From assembly GCF_900156425.1 (NCBI RefSeq), contig NZ_FTNO01000008.1:62001-126000 (forward strand): DNA of 64,000 nucleotides. The letters run 5' to 3'. How positions within the stretch are numbered: the first letter of the stretch is position 1; each line of letters opens with the position of its first letter. Both the position numbers and the translations under genes were made by a program. This document shows positions 15,739-25,198 of this stretch, piece after piece. The notes under the pieces were generated by a model, which was not told the origin of the DNA, did not search any database, and worked only from the letters and a program-made list of their open reading frames with translations. The DNA comes from Haladaptatus litoreus (lineage in GTDB: Archaea > Halobacteriota > Halobacteria > Halobacteriales > Haladaptataceae).

Positions 15739-17298
15739 TCACTCCTCCACAGGGACGACCTCGGGCATGTCATAGGACCCGTCGACCACCGACCAGTAGG
15801 GGCCGTAGAACCGAGCCGCAAAGCGCATGCCACCGTCGGGGGCCGGTAGCCAGTTTTGCACCTTCTCGGAGTCATCCGGTTTCTCGTGTTGCACGTAGAT
15901 GACGAGTTCGTTGGCTTCTGTGTGCAACTTCCCTTCGTCGAGCATGTAGCTGTTGATGCTGTAGCGGTCGAGTTCATTTTCGACGAAGTAGCCCTGCGCG
16001 TCGTAGATCGGAATCTCCCAAAACTCGGTGACTGGTGGAAGGTTGTCGAGGTCGAATGTGATGGTGTATCGCGTCGACCCGTCCAATGGGTCGCCGCTCG
16101 CGTCGGTGAATCGAAACCCAGCGACGTGTGATTTGGGCGAGTCAGGGCCCGCATAGCCGAAGTCGGCCATGACAGCCCGGGTCAACCAGTCGGTTCTGAA
16201 GTCCCCCGTCGGCGCAAGGACTTGCCAGCCGTTCATGTCGACCAAGCCCTCTTGACCGGTAGTTCTGACGCGCTCGAATCCGTTCTCGAACCCGCAGATC
16301 AGCGCCTCCTGCACTTCATTATCGAGGGCGGACCACTCGAACTCCGTTCCCGGGGCGATTCCGACCGCTTCCAACCGGTCGAGCATTGCAGCCTCCTTTC
16401 GTGAGTCGTCGATGAGCGACATGCTCGGGTCGTTCAGGACGAGGGTGAGGAGGGTGAAGAAATCCGCTGCAGTCTGATTTTCGACCTGCTGCGTCGTGAG
16501 ATCCTCCATTCGTGGGATCGTCTCGTAGTCGCCGGGGACAACTGGCTGTTCCGCCCGCGGCACGCCCGAGTGGTCGTTGGCGAGCCACTCGCTGAGCGGG
16601 GTAATAGTCGTCTGGTCCTGCAGGTCGTTGACGTGCGCGATTTCGGCTTCATCCGTGGAGTCGCGCAGCGCGTACCGAACTTCGGTTAACAGAGTCTTCG
16701 TCGGTGCCTGGACGACGTCGGTCGCGGCGAAGTCGCCCGGGATATCGCCCTCGTACCCGTCTGGCAGAATCAGGTACGACCGGGCATCGGTGCCGTTGAA
16801 CTGATTCCCAGCGTAGAGGGGGTAGATCCCGTACTGGTCCATCAGCTCCAACGAAAAGTAGCGGTCGGTGACCTCGGGCATCTCGATGACGATGGGTTCG
16901 TCCTGCAGGTCGAGGAAGCCCTGCCCGTACAGGGTGGTGGCATTCGGACTGACGACAGCCGTGAAGTCGGCCGTTATCGGTCGGCCTTCGTTGGGATAGT
17001 ACAACCGATTGACGCCCACGAAGACGTCGCTGTCTTTCTTCTGCGTGTAATTGAAGCGCGTCTCGTAGAAGATGACCTGCTGGAGGCCGTAAAAGTACGC
17101 GTCTTCTGCGATCGATGCCACCCTGGAATCTGTTCCGTCATCTGCAGACATCTCGTTCCGGGGCTGGCGGGCACTGGCACTACCGACGCCCATCGCGAGC
17201 AAGCCGGCGAGGCCTGCCCCGCGAAGTGCAGTGCGACGGGTTGCCTGCAGTGGTTCAGATTCCGTTTCAGCCGTTTTGTTGTGTGTGTCTTTGTCCAT
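15739..17298 (-). CDS. Tat-exported DUF1254/DUF1214 protein (full-length paralog)
   Basis: 519 residues. Tat signal at residues 22-44 (RRTALRGAGLAGLLAMGVGS, then ASARQ). DUF1254 (about 65-180) has EDAYFYGLQQVIFYETRFNY and SPNATTLYGQGFLDL. DUF1214 (about 390-505) has PPVTEFWEIPIYDAQGYFVE and VVDGSYDMP at the end. The protein is exported to the cell surface; its reaction is unknown. It shares signal, upstream 20-bp box and C-terminus with 12491, so the pair arose by duplication. Full family length. Confidence 0.85.
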   Translation of the reverse strand: MDKDTHNKTAETESEPLQATRRTALRGAGLAGLLAMGVGSASARQPRNEMSADDGTDSRVASIAEDAYFYGLQQVIFYETRFNYTQKKDSDVFVGVNRLYYPNEGRPITADFTAVVSPNATTLYGQGFLDLQDEPIVIEMPEVTDRYFSLELMDQYGIYPLYAGNQFNGTDARSYLILPDGYEGDIPGDFAATDVVQAPTKTLLTEVRYALRDSTDEAEIAHVNDLQDQTTITPLSEWLANDHSGVPRAEQPVVPGDYETIPRMEDLTTQQVENQTAADFFTLLTLVLNDPSMSLIDDSRKEAAMLDRLEAVGIAPGTEFEWSALDNEVQEALICGFENGFERVRTTGQEGLVDMNGWQVLAPTGDFRTDWLTRAVMADFGYAGPDSPKSHVAGFRFTDASGDPLDGSTRYTITFDLDNLPPVTEFWEIPIYDAQGYFVENELDRYSINSYMLDEGKLHTEANELVIYVQHEKPDDSEKVQNWLPAPDGGMRFAARFYGPYWSVVDGSYDMPEVVPVEE

Positions 17299-17334
17299 GG
17301 CTCATGTCCCCCCCTTCTTTCGCGTGGTGCTCAG

Positions 17335-17354
17335 CAGCACTGCCCCACCCGACT
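17335..17354 (-). promoter_or_regulatory. Conserved 20-bp box upstream of the 15739 gene
   Basis: Identical to 13667-13686 and at nearly the same distance (37 bp) from the start codon. Confidence 0.55.
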
Positions 17355-17577
17355 CGCACTCCATACGACGGACTCCTACAAAGTCCTGTCTCTAAATCAA
17401 CATAAATTCCAGACAGAATAGCGGTGAGAACTGGTTGGCCACCAGTTCAGTTCTGATCTGAGATCTGTTGTATGTGCACTGAACAACCTCACCATCTCCT
17501 GTTTACATCAGTCACTTTGACTTTCCATCCCGATGTATAGAGGAATAACGAGGAGACCACAGTCTCCAGAACAGATT

Positions 17578-18588
17578 ATGACGAACCGAGATACGCCGTC
17601 CCATTCACCCCAAACATCCACCAAAACCGAACCGGAGGTTATTGGAAGCAAAGCGAGAGCCCTTGATAAGGACAAAACAACGGTTGAGCGGCTTTCGATT
17701 CCTCGCTCCTCACTTCAGCGAATTAGCCTCCTTGCGGTGCTGTATCTTTTGAGTTTTGGTGTGTTTGTAACGGTGTTCAAACAGGATTCAGGACAGGCGT
17801 CACTTCCATTGTTTCCGACCGTTATCCTCATCGCGTTTCTGTTCGAACTTCTCGACTCGGCAGCAGGCATGGGTTTCGGCACGGCGCTATCACCACTGTT
17901 GTTAGTTCTCGGCTTTCCTCCATTGGCAGTTGTCCCGGCACTCCTGGTCTCCGAGACGGTGACCGGTAGTGTTGCCGGGGGAGTCCATCACGAACTCAGA
18001 AATGTCTCATTTTCATTTCGTCCGCTTAACGACGCGACAAAATTAGTGCTCTTACTTGCAAGCGTGGGAAGTCTCGCCAGCATCGGTGCCATTTTGCTAA
18101 CATATTTTGCACTTCAGCTCCCGGACACGGTCATTCGGATCTATGTCTCTGTACTGGTACTGCTGATGGGATTGATTGGAATCATCCGAGCTCGACTGAA
18201 AGTACGGCTCGAATACCGTCCCCGTCGGTTGGTTGGATTCGCACTGGTTGCTGGATTCAACAAAGGAATCGGTGGCGGTGGATTTGGTCCAGTCGTAACA
18301 TTGGGGGAAATTCTGTCTGGTGTCTACGAAAAAAGTGCGACGGCTATCGTCTCCCTTGCAGAAGGTATCGTTTCACTTGTTGGCGTTATTACATTCCTCT
18401 ACATATCATCTTCGGGTGTTCCGGTCGATTTTACCCTACTGCCATCGATCTTTACCGGCGGATTTTTGGCGGCGATCGGTGCACCGTATCTCGTTCGTGT
18501 TTTCCCGAACAAGATATGGCGCTATCTGATTCCGTTGTATGCGACCGTTATCGGCATCCTGGGTCTCACCCTTGGAGTTGAAATATGA
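17578..18588 (+). CDS. TSUP (TauE/SafE-type) transporter
   Basis: 336 residues from ATG 17578 (MTNRDTPSHSPQ). The soluble N-terminus of about 50 residues is followed by about 8 membrane helices with the family glycine motifs: ELLDSAAGMGFGTALSPLLL and GFNKGIGGGGFGPVVTLG. TSUP proteins move sulfite, organosulfonates or related anions across the cell membrane. The upstream frame to 17533 adds residues with no family support. A stem-like CACCTC...GAGGTG lies about 60 bp after the stop. Substrate not determined. Confidence 0.85.
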   Translation: MTNRDTPSHSPQTSTKTEPEVIGSKARALDKDKTTVERLSIPRSSLQRISLLAVLYLLSFGVFVTVFKQDSGQASLPLFPTVILIAFLFELLDSAAGMGFGTALSPLLLVLGFPPLAVVPALLVSETVTGSVAGGVHHELRNVSFSFRPLNDATKLVLLLASVGSLASIGAILLTYFALQLPDTVIRIYVSVLVLLMGLIGIIRARLKVRLEYRPRRLVGFALVAGFNKGIGGGGFGPVVTLGEILSGVYEKSATAIVSLAEGIVSLVGVITFLYISSSGVPVDFTLLPSIFTGGFLAAIGAPYLVRVFPNKIWRYLIPLYATVIGILGLTLGVEI

Positions 18589-18856
18589 ATGTCCACGAAA
18601 CAAGTGTCGGGCGTTTCGTCGTTAGTTGTGTTTTCGGCGGCACCTCTATAGTTAGAGGAGGTGTTCCGATGATGGTATGTGGTCGTGCAGACCACCAATT
18701 CACGCTCCTGTCGTCGATGAAGACAATAGACTGATGCTTTGCTTATGAGATTGGTAATGATGTCTCTATAATCTGGAGCGACAATTCTAGCGACAGTTTG
18801 CTCAAGGCGAAGTGGTTAGGGGAGTCCAGCAGTCGATATGTCTCGGAGAAATTTCC
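18589..18856. other. Convergent 3' gap
   Basis: Lies between the converging TSUP and MgtE-like genes. A weak hairpin at about 18646-18669 could act as terminator. Nothing else seen. Confidence 0.4.
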
Positions 18857-19822
18857 TCAGAGCAGGGTGAGAGCAAACAGGAAATAAATAACGATGCTGA
18901 TGATATCTTGAAGCGCAGTGGCCAGCGGACCGCTGCCAAGCGCCGGATCGACATCTAAAAGGATGAATCCTATCGGGATAAGCGAAGCAAGGAGAGTAGC
19001 GACGGCACTGGAGACGAACAAAGAGAGTCCAACCACGACGCCGATCTGCAGTGAACCGGCAATGAATGTGGCACCCAGACCGCCGAGCACTCCGATCATG
19101 CTGCCAATGATAAGCCCGATAAAGAGTTCTCGTAGCAGATACGGCCCATAGTCGATATCCATGACGGCGAATGCCCTGACAGCGATGGCTTCTGACTGTG
19201 TTCCAACTGAATCGGCGATATAGGCGATGACCGGGGGAAAGAAGGCGAGCGCAATGGTTTCCCGCAAAGTTGCCTCGAACTGGCTCGAGATGACGCTAAG
19301 GAACAACCCGACCACCAGCCCGAACAGGAGCCACGGGGCCCGGCTCCGGACGGCAAAGCGCACCCGAGCGGAGGCAAGGTCTGTTATCTTGATTCCTGTC
19401 TTTTGGATCCCGGCGCTAAGGAGAGCACTCTCAAGGTGCTCTCTGTGCATAGTGTCGATGATGGCTTGGGAGGTGACAGCACCGATGAGTCGGCCATCAC
19501 CGTCTACTACTGGTATCTCGTCCCTGTCCTCTTTGACAGCGAGGAAGACAGCGTGCTCCCGATCAGCGTCGGGATGCATACGGGCCTTCGCGCGTTCCAT
19601 CAGGCGTGAAGCATGAGTGGTATCCGCCGCCTGTAAGAGGTTCGTGATGTCGATCCGGCCGATAAGTCTCCTGTCCTTGAGAACGTAGATTGTGTCAGCA
19701 CTCTCCCACTGGTTGCCGACGAGCTGTTCGAGGATGGCTGCGACGGTGTCCCCCGATTGGCATGTAGGAATCTTCGTGGATGTAATGCTCGTAATCGTTC
19801 TATCCACCGCACCTGGCACCAT
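18857..19822 (-). CDS. MgtE-like magnesium transporter
   Basis: 321 residues. Two CBS motifs (about 12-70 and 75-130: DEIPVVDGDGRLIGAVTSQA) are followed by five membrane helices. These carry the MgtE pore signature PPVIAYIADSVGTQSEAIAV and a late conserved acidic residue (LLDVDPALGSGP). The N-terminal cytoplasmic superhelix of bacterial MgtE is missing, as in many haloarchaeal versions. The role is Mg2+ (or Co2+) entry at the cell membrane gated by the CBS domain. Confidence 0.85.
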   Translation of the reverse strand: MVPGAVDRTITSITSTKIPTCQSGDTVAAILEQLVGNQWESADTIYVLKDRRLIGRIDITNLLQAADTTHASRLMERAKARMHPDADREHAVFLAVKEDRDEIPVVDGDGRLIGAVTSQAIIDTMHREHLESALLSAGIQKTGIKITDLASARVRFAVRSRAPWLLFGLVVGLFLSVISSQFEATLRETIALAFFPPVIAYIADSVGTQSEAIAVRAFAVMDIDYGPYLLRELFIGLIIGSMIGVLGGLGATFIAGSLQIGVVVGLSLFVSSAVATLLASLIPIGFILLDVDPALGSGPLATALQDIISIVIYFLFALTLL

Positions 19823-19972
19823 ATCAGAGACGTATACGACGGATATCCGGAAAACATCTCCCGTGGGAACGAGATGTTGTGGTGTCTCAGAACCACTCCA
19901 CTAGTTGAGAGCCAAAAACTCGGGGGAAAACTGGTCTTGGCAATGCTTTGTGGGCTATTCTATACCGAGTCT

Positions 19973-21472
19973 TCACTCGGGGCTTCCCGATCTTCGATTA
20001 TGGCGTGAACGCATCCGTATCTGCGATACAGACGTGTCTATTAGTGCCTTGTTTGGTGTGACCCCAGCAATATAGAGAGTGTTACCGATGACACCGCTTC
20101 CGGACCCGGTGCGAATTGGCGCAGGTGCCTGCGAGAGAGTCGTATACGTGTTTGTCGAGGGATTATAGCGGACGGTATTCCGAAGATACGATCCGGGGTA
20201 ACTCGTTCCGACAATCTGGTAAGTCAAATAGATCTGATTGTTAATCACTGGATTGTTGCGACCAGCATAATACCCTGCCCGCGGCGTCGCTCGCAACGTA
20301 GACACTGTTTTGGTGACAGTATTGTACCGATAGTTCGAGCTTGCCGGACCAATGTTCCCACGCCATCCACCAATCGCGTGGATGCAGGCTTGCCCGTTCA
20401 CCACGACACGTGCGGCGACAGGCCACCGCTTCGCTGCTGGCATCAGGGCGAGTCGTTGATTCGCCACGGTATCCGTTACCGGATTGAACGTCCAGATCCG
20501 TCGGCAATCGAATCCACCGACGGGATCACCCCGTGCACCGAAATCCGTCGCGTCAGTGGGATGGGCCTTTTCCCATGCGACCGAGGTCCCTCCACCCAAA
20601 CAGTAGATAAGGCCGTCAGATGGATTGTAGGCAGTGCTCATCGCCCAGTTCGGATAGGACACCGAACACCTTTCGTCGCAGTGAGGTCCGTCCATCCACT
20701 TCCGGGTTGGAATACGTAGATTTTGTCCGTCGGTGGCGTACCCGTCGTATACGGACTATCGGCTGGCGCGCCACCGAAACTATAGACTTTCCCGTTGGCG
20801 GCAACACCACTCGTTCCCCACAGTGCTGCCAGCATGTTCTCGAATTGCGTCCACTGACCTTGCGATCCAACCGTCGGATTGTATCCATACGTGTAGGAAA
20901 CCGTTTTCAGTCCGTTGTCGGTTCTGATCCCGCCGAAAATATAGAGTATATTATCAAGAACTGCAGCTCCCATGTTGCTTTGTACCTGTGGGAGCGATGC
21001 TTTTGCGGTCCACGATGCGGCAGTAGCGGTCACCGAGTTCGTCTGAGTCCCGATCTCGGCGGCAGTCGGACTACTGACTGTCACTGGCTGTTCGATGCCA
21101 ATAGCACTCAGATCAAGCTGCCATGTGAGTAGCTCATTTTGATGGGTTGGTTGCCAATTCGGCAACGAATTTGTTACAGCCCGTCTCGAGTGTTTGTGGT
21201 GCTATTGTCGACGAACTACCGAGCAGATCGCTGGAGATTTGGAGCATCTGGTCGCTCAGGTTCACGTACCCGAAAATCACTCTACCCATCCCCTCTGTAG
21301 ATTCACATCGTACCACGAATAGCTCGATTTGGGATGCTATGGAGTCTGCTCACTCTCTGTGGTCTGTATCACTGGCAGATGAGGTCTGATCATGACCGGC
21401 AGCGATACCCGTGGCGATGAGACCACTGGTGGCTGCAAGGAACGTCCGTCAGCCGAGGGGTTTGGGATCCAT
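19973..21472 (-). pseudogene. Tat-exported kelch-repeat protein, multiply disrupted
   Basis: Start ATG at 21472 reads MDPKPLG-stop-RTFLAATSG, a Tat signal in which TGA replaces an arginine codon. A second in-frame TGA follows the DTDHRE segment. The domain VIFGYVNLSDQMLQISSDLL is followed by a frameshift near 21150, then kelch blades (NILYIFGGIRTDNGL, GKVYSFGGAP). Another shift near 20660 leads to SYPNWAMSTAYNPSDGLIYC, then LGGG and CIHAIGGWRGN. All parts share one order, so this was a roughly 490-residue surface protein. Its N-terminal region resembles the C-terminal part of the 21857 protein. Confidence 0.75.
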
Positions 21473-21684
21473 GGTGCATCCGAGTGGTGGCGGTGAAGAG
21501 AATTAAATCGAGAAGACAGTTTTTGAATAGTGAACTGAGAACGAACTGCCTGTAACGAACTGCAAGGCGTTCAGATGCGACCTGCTTTCCGAGGATCACA
21601 TGGTCAGGACTGGCTTAGAATACGACAAATGTTGATCGATGGCTAATTTGATTCCGAGAGACGTTTAGAACGGGTTTGCAGTAG

Positions 21685-21787
21685 TGAACTACCTCACCCT
21701 ACTCGCTCACGGCCGACGCGGTTCGCTCCTTGAGAGTGGGGCTTCCTGCTTCGATGATGCTGTCAGACTCTGCGAGTCTGGCAGCCC
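21685..21787 (+). mobile_element. Solo right end of an IS200/IS605 (TnpB)-like element
   Basis: tgaactacctcaccctactc, then gagtggggcttcctgc, then the terminal hairpin GTCAGAC-(7)-GTCTGGC and agccc. It aligns with 15131-15228 in inverted orientation. No transposase or TnpB gene remains. Confidence 0.6.
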
Positions 21788-21856
21788 ATCAGATCCGGCG
21801 AATCGATGAACGCGCTTTGCAGATACAGATGTACCCTCACTTGGCAAAATGGTCGT

Positions 21857-23737
21857 TCAGGCAATGAGACACTGCTTGTCTGTGACAGTGAATACCTTTT
21901 TGCCATCGATAAGCACTCTCTCACCGACTGCTGCACCGAAGTTCGATTCGGTTGACGCAGGCCCCAGTTCGATGACGGGACCCGCGTTCGTGAAGTCAAA
22001 ACTCTCACCGGGTTGGAGCGTGAGTTCACCTTCGTTCGATCCGCCGAAATTAAAGGCGACGAATACCGTCCTGTTTGTCGGATTTGTAAGTTTACAGCCA
22101 TCTATCCGAAGGTTGAGGGTTGGTGTCGCGCAGTCAGCGGCGGGTGGGCTCGTTGCCGTCGGTTGAGCGTCGATGGCGAAGGGTTCAAGATTGAGCCGCC
22201 AGGTGAGGCGTTCATCTGGAGTTGTCGGCTCCCATTTCACAGTAAAAGTGTTGCGACCTGGTTCAAGTGTTTGAGGTGGTTCACTCGTAGCATTCCCGAC
22301 GAACTCGCTCTGCACGATAAGTTCCGTATTGTTCGGATTATCATACGCGAAAGTGACGTTACTGCCGCCGTCGGTTGGGCCACAGTGTTCAAAAAACGGC
22401 TGGACGGGATCCGGGATAATCTGCTGGAAGCACTCTTCCAGATTTGGATTCGCCACCGTGATTACCGGTTCACCGAACTCCTCATCGAACCCTGACAAAC
22501 GTGTGATGACGAAGCCGCTGATATCATCAATATCGCCTGCGTTCGATCGATCGATGATGGTTCGTCCGCGGACGGGACCGATGACATTGAACGACGTCGC
22601 AAACCCATCGCGGGCGAACCACACGGTGTCGATAGAGATTTGTTCAAAGTTCCCTTGCACGATAGCTCGGTCACAGTCGAGGTATTCTATGGATCGTTTG
22701 CGATCTTTTGTTGGTTTACCGATCTCCCGCGGACACACGCGCCGGCCATTAAGGAAGATCGTCGCGCTGCCGTCAACGCAGAAATCGGTTATCTCCCCAG
22801 AGAAACGGTAGACATCGACCTCGCCTGAAACGGATCCACAGACTCGCTTGCCTGTGATACGATCACTCTTGTCGACAGTTACCTCGCGGCCTTGAATCGG
22901 TAGATCGTCCGCATCAGCACTCTTTTTGACACTCCCACTCACCTCGAACTTATATGAAATGACATCCTCGGGGGTACCACCAGTAATTACGAGTTGGTTT
23001 GGGAACTGGAATGCTTCTCGCTCACACCACGGTCCCGCGTATGGATTGTCCGCACTGTACAGTGCCGGGGCGCCTGGAACCGGTATCGGATTCGGGTCAA
23101 GTCGCAACGATTCGATGGTGAACGGATACGGCTCGAACTGTTCGACGGGATGGAAAATTGTCACACCACTGATCGGGTCTGGAAAGAGAATCTCTGTTCC
23201 GATACCTGCTTCGTCCCAGAAGCTCGCGTTTAATTCGATACCTTCGAACTCCCCGATTACTCGCGCCGTATTACAGTCAAGAAATTCAACCGGTGTCTCT
23301 GCGGCGGGATTATCCCCGAGCTCATCGGGGAACACACGTTGTCCGTTCAAAAGGATCTTCACTCGCTGAACAGTCCGGCGGGTGAGCGAGATTCGAAATC
23401 GAATGATTCGTCCTGTGAAACTGTACGCGTCGATTCCGCCCGCAATGGTGCCCGTCACGTAACTCTGATCGTCCGAAACGACATCCCCTCTGTCCGCGGT
23501 GATTCCATGATCAGAGACGGGCGCACTGCCACCTCGCCGGCTCTTCTGTATGCGACCGCTGACCACAAACTGGTATTCGACGACATCGGTGGGTGACCCA
23601 CCGGCAATGACGAGGTAATTGCGCTTGTTTCCGCAGTATGTCCCATGCTCGTGACCACGGCCCGCACTGACGCCTGTTCCGAGAAGGCCAGCGGTCGCGC
23701 CGAGGACGGCACGCCGGCTTACACATTCCAGTTTCAT
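21857..23737 (-). CDS. Large Tat-exported surface protein, two repeated domains
   Basis: 626 residues from ATG 23737 (MKLECVSRRAVLGATAGLLG), a Tat signal. Two copies of a beta-rich domain follow: YLVIAGGSPTDVVEYQFVVS (about 40) and QLVITGGTPEDVISYKFEVS (about 265). Each is followed by an ILLNGQRVFP or IFLNGRRVCP loop and an EFLDCNTARV or EYLDCDRAIV strand. The C-terminus has NVTFAYDNPNNTELIVQSEF and related Ig-like segments. No catalytic motif seen; likely a secreted or wall-associated protein. The alternative ATG at 23764 would put nine residues before the signal. Confidence 0.75.
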   Translation of the reverse strand: MKLECVSRRAVLGATAGLLGTGVSAGRGHEHGTYCGNKRNYLVIAGGSPTDVVEYQFVVSGRIQKSRRGGSAPVSDHGITADRGDVVSDDQSYVTGTIAGGIDAYSFTGRIIRFRISLTRRTVQRVKILLNGQRVFPDELGDNPAAETPVEFLDCNTARVIGEFEGIELNASFWDEAGIGTEILFPDPISGVTIFHPVEQFEPYPFTIESLRLDPNPIPVPGAPALYSADNPYAGPWCEREAFQFPNQLVITGGTPEDVISYKFEVSGSVKKSADADDLPIQGREVTVDKSDRITGKRVCGSVSGEVDVYRFSGEITDFCVDGSATIFLNGRRVCPREIGKPTKDRKRSIEYLDCDRAIVQGNFEQISIDTVWFARDGFATSFNVIGPVRGRTIIDRSNAGDIDDISGFVITRLSGFDEEFGEPVITVANPNLEECFQQIIPDPVQPFFEHCGPTDGGSNVTFAYDNPNNTELIVQSEFVGNATSEPPQTLEPGRNTFTVKWEPTTPDERLTWRLNLEPFAIDAQPTATSPPAADCATPTLNLRIDGCKLTNPTNRTVFVAFNFGGSNEGELTLQPGESFDFTNAGPVIELGPASTESNFGAAVGERVLIDGKKVFTVTDKQCLIA

Positions 23738-23764
23738 AACTAGGAACGAGTGCTTCTCCGGCAA

Positions 23765-24157
23765 GAAGAATAAATCGGTAAAATCGTTTAGTCTCGCTTC
23801 AGGATCAGAAGGAGAAACTTAGTCGGTATTCATACCAACACAGGTCGATCCTAGCTCAGAACAGGTTGACTCTGACTAGACTGACTGTTAAATTCGTTCT
23901 CGTCGGAGAACTCTACTTCGGTACGTCCGCCGGTCATTGTACTCGGTGTGAGATCTCCCAGTCGATCGCTTCAACCGGTGAGCATGGGAAATGAGTAGTA
24001 GCGACGTCCACCGTGCGCTGTTGTGCTCGGTCAAGCAGAGCCGTGCTGTCGCACTCTCATCATCATATCGGTTGGTTAGAACGATTCCGCCGCCAATTAG
24101 ATGGACAGAAGGATGTCAATCCCATCATCTTCTCAATAATAGCAGTCTTCAACTCCA
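23765..24157. other. Gap with possible coding scrap
   Basis: Around 24060-23930 the minus strand gives STALLDRAQQRTVDVATTHF, then PCSPVEAIDW. This is protein-like but has no start; it may be a remnant of a metallo-hydrolase gene. Otherwise nothing seen. Confidence 0.25.
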
Positions 24158-24571
24158 TTACTGAATTTCTGCTTCGGGAGCCTCCCGAGGTGTAGTCCGG
24201 CGACCCTTGATCCACCCACTGATGGAACCACCGACACCACCTGAAATGGCTTGAATCATTAAAACCGTGAAACCCCAAACGCTTTGACCGAATTCGAGGA
24301 CGACTTGGCCAACCACGAATTCCGCAAACAACCCATATATGATCCAACTGACCAAGAGAATAATCCCGACGAAAAGGGCAGCGACTCCTCCATTTATGGC
24401 GCCACGATATGCCCCCACGACCATCGAGCCGGCAATGAGACCACCAACGAGACCGGGTATCACTTTCAGTGGGCTAGATATTAGAGCGGGCGGAATAAAC
24501 CATGTGATGAGGAGGGCGAGAATGAAATCGATGAGAAACCCTGCACTGATGGCTCTCCAGTTAATCTCCAT
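24158..24571 (-). CDS. DUF5518-type membrane protein
   Basis: 137 residues from ATG 24571 (MEINWRAISAGFLIDF). Four hydrophobic helices contain the Gly-rich PGLVGGLIAGSMVVGAYRGA segment and GGVAALFVGIILL. This is the pattern of the haloarchaeal DUF5518 family of small integral membrane proteins of unknown function. The start at 24595 adds eight residues not typical of the family. The polar C-terminus (GWIKGRRTTPREAPE) is probably cytoplasmic. Confidence 0.75.
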   Translation of the reverse strand: MEINWRAISAGFLIDFILALLITWFIPPALISSPLKVIPGLVGGLIAGSMVVGAYRGAINGGVAALFVGIILLVSWIIYGLFAEFVVGQVVLEFGQSVWGFTVLMIQAISGGVGGSISGWIKGRRTTPREAPEAEIQ

Positions 24572-24755
24572 GACCAACCGAGAAGTAAGTCCCACGAATA
24601 GTTAACTATTTGTAAAATGCATCTGACTGTTGTGGTTGATGTGATGTGGACAGGTACAGGGCCGCTAGCTCACCAGGTACGTCGTCGATGGAGACGATAT
24701 ACTGGTGGGATTCGTGTTCTCGTGGCTCTCGTTGGTGACCTCTAGTAGTCAATAT

Positions 24756-25198
24756 TCGAACAGAACACTGAACTCGTGAACTTCCGCGAGAAGCGTGCCG
24801 AGAGTCAGCAGGTCGAGGATAAGTATCTCGATGTGCTAGAGCACGCGAAGACGAACGACGTGATGGTCGCACGATTAGGCTATCGGGAAGTCGCGACCCA
24901 CTACGGCTGTGCGTACACAAACGACGGCTATCGAGTAATGGAGGAGATGGCCGATCGAGTACCCGGCGTGACCTACAAAACGTCGCGAACGTTGTCAGTG
25001 GACGATGCAATGGACGTCGGCGGTCACCACATCGAAATCACGTTTGCCAATCCCGACTTAGAAATGTTACCGACGGCAGCTGGGAACTTCTGGGGATTGA
25101 TGAACTATATAGAAATAGACATATTCCGATTCTCCCATTGTGATTGCCGACATCCAAACACTCCCTCCCTTCCATCGCAAATGTTCCGTAAGTCCTGA
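24756..25198 (+). pseudogene. Internal fragment of the 42151-type gene with a foreign tail
   Basis: From about 24756 the frame gives FEQNTELVNFREKRAESQQV, then GYREVATHYGCAYTNDGYRV and DAMDVGGHHIEITFANPDL. This aligns with residues ~158-270 of the 42151 protein. Homology stops near 25062 and the frame continues through unrelated DNA to 25198. The coiled-coil half and the start codon are absent. It is a second remnant of this family, besides 11933, and lacks the hairpin element. Confidence 0.75.
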
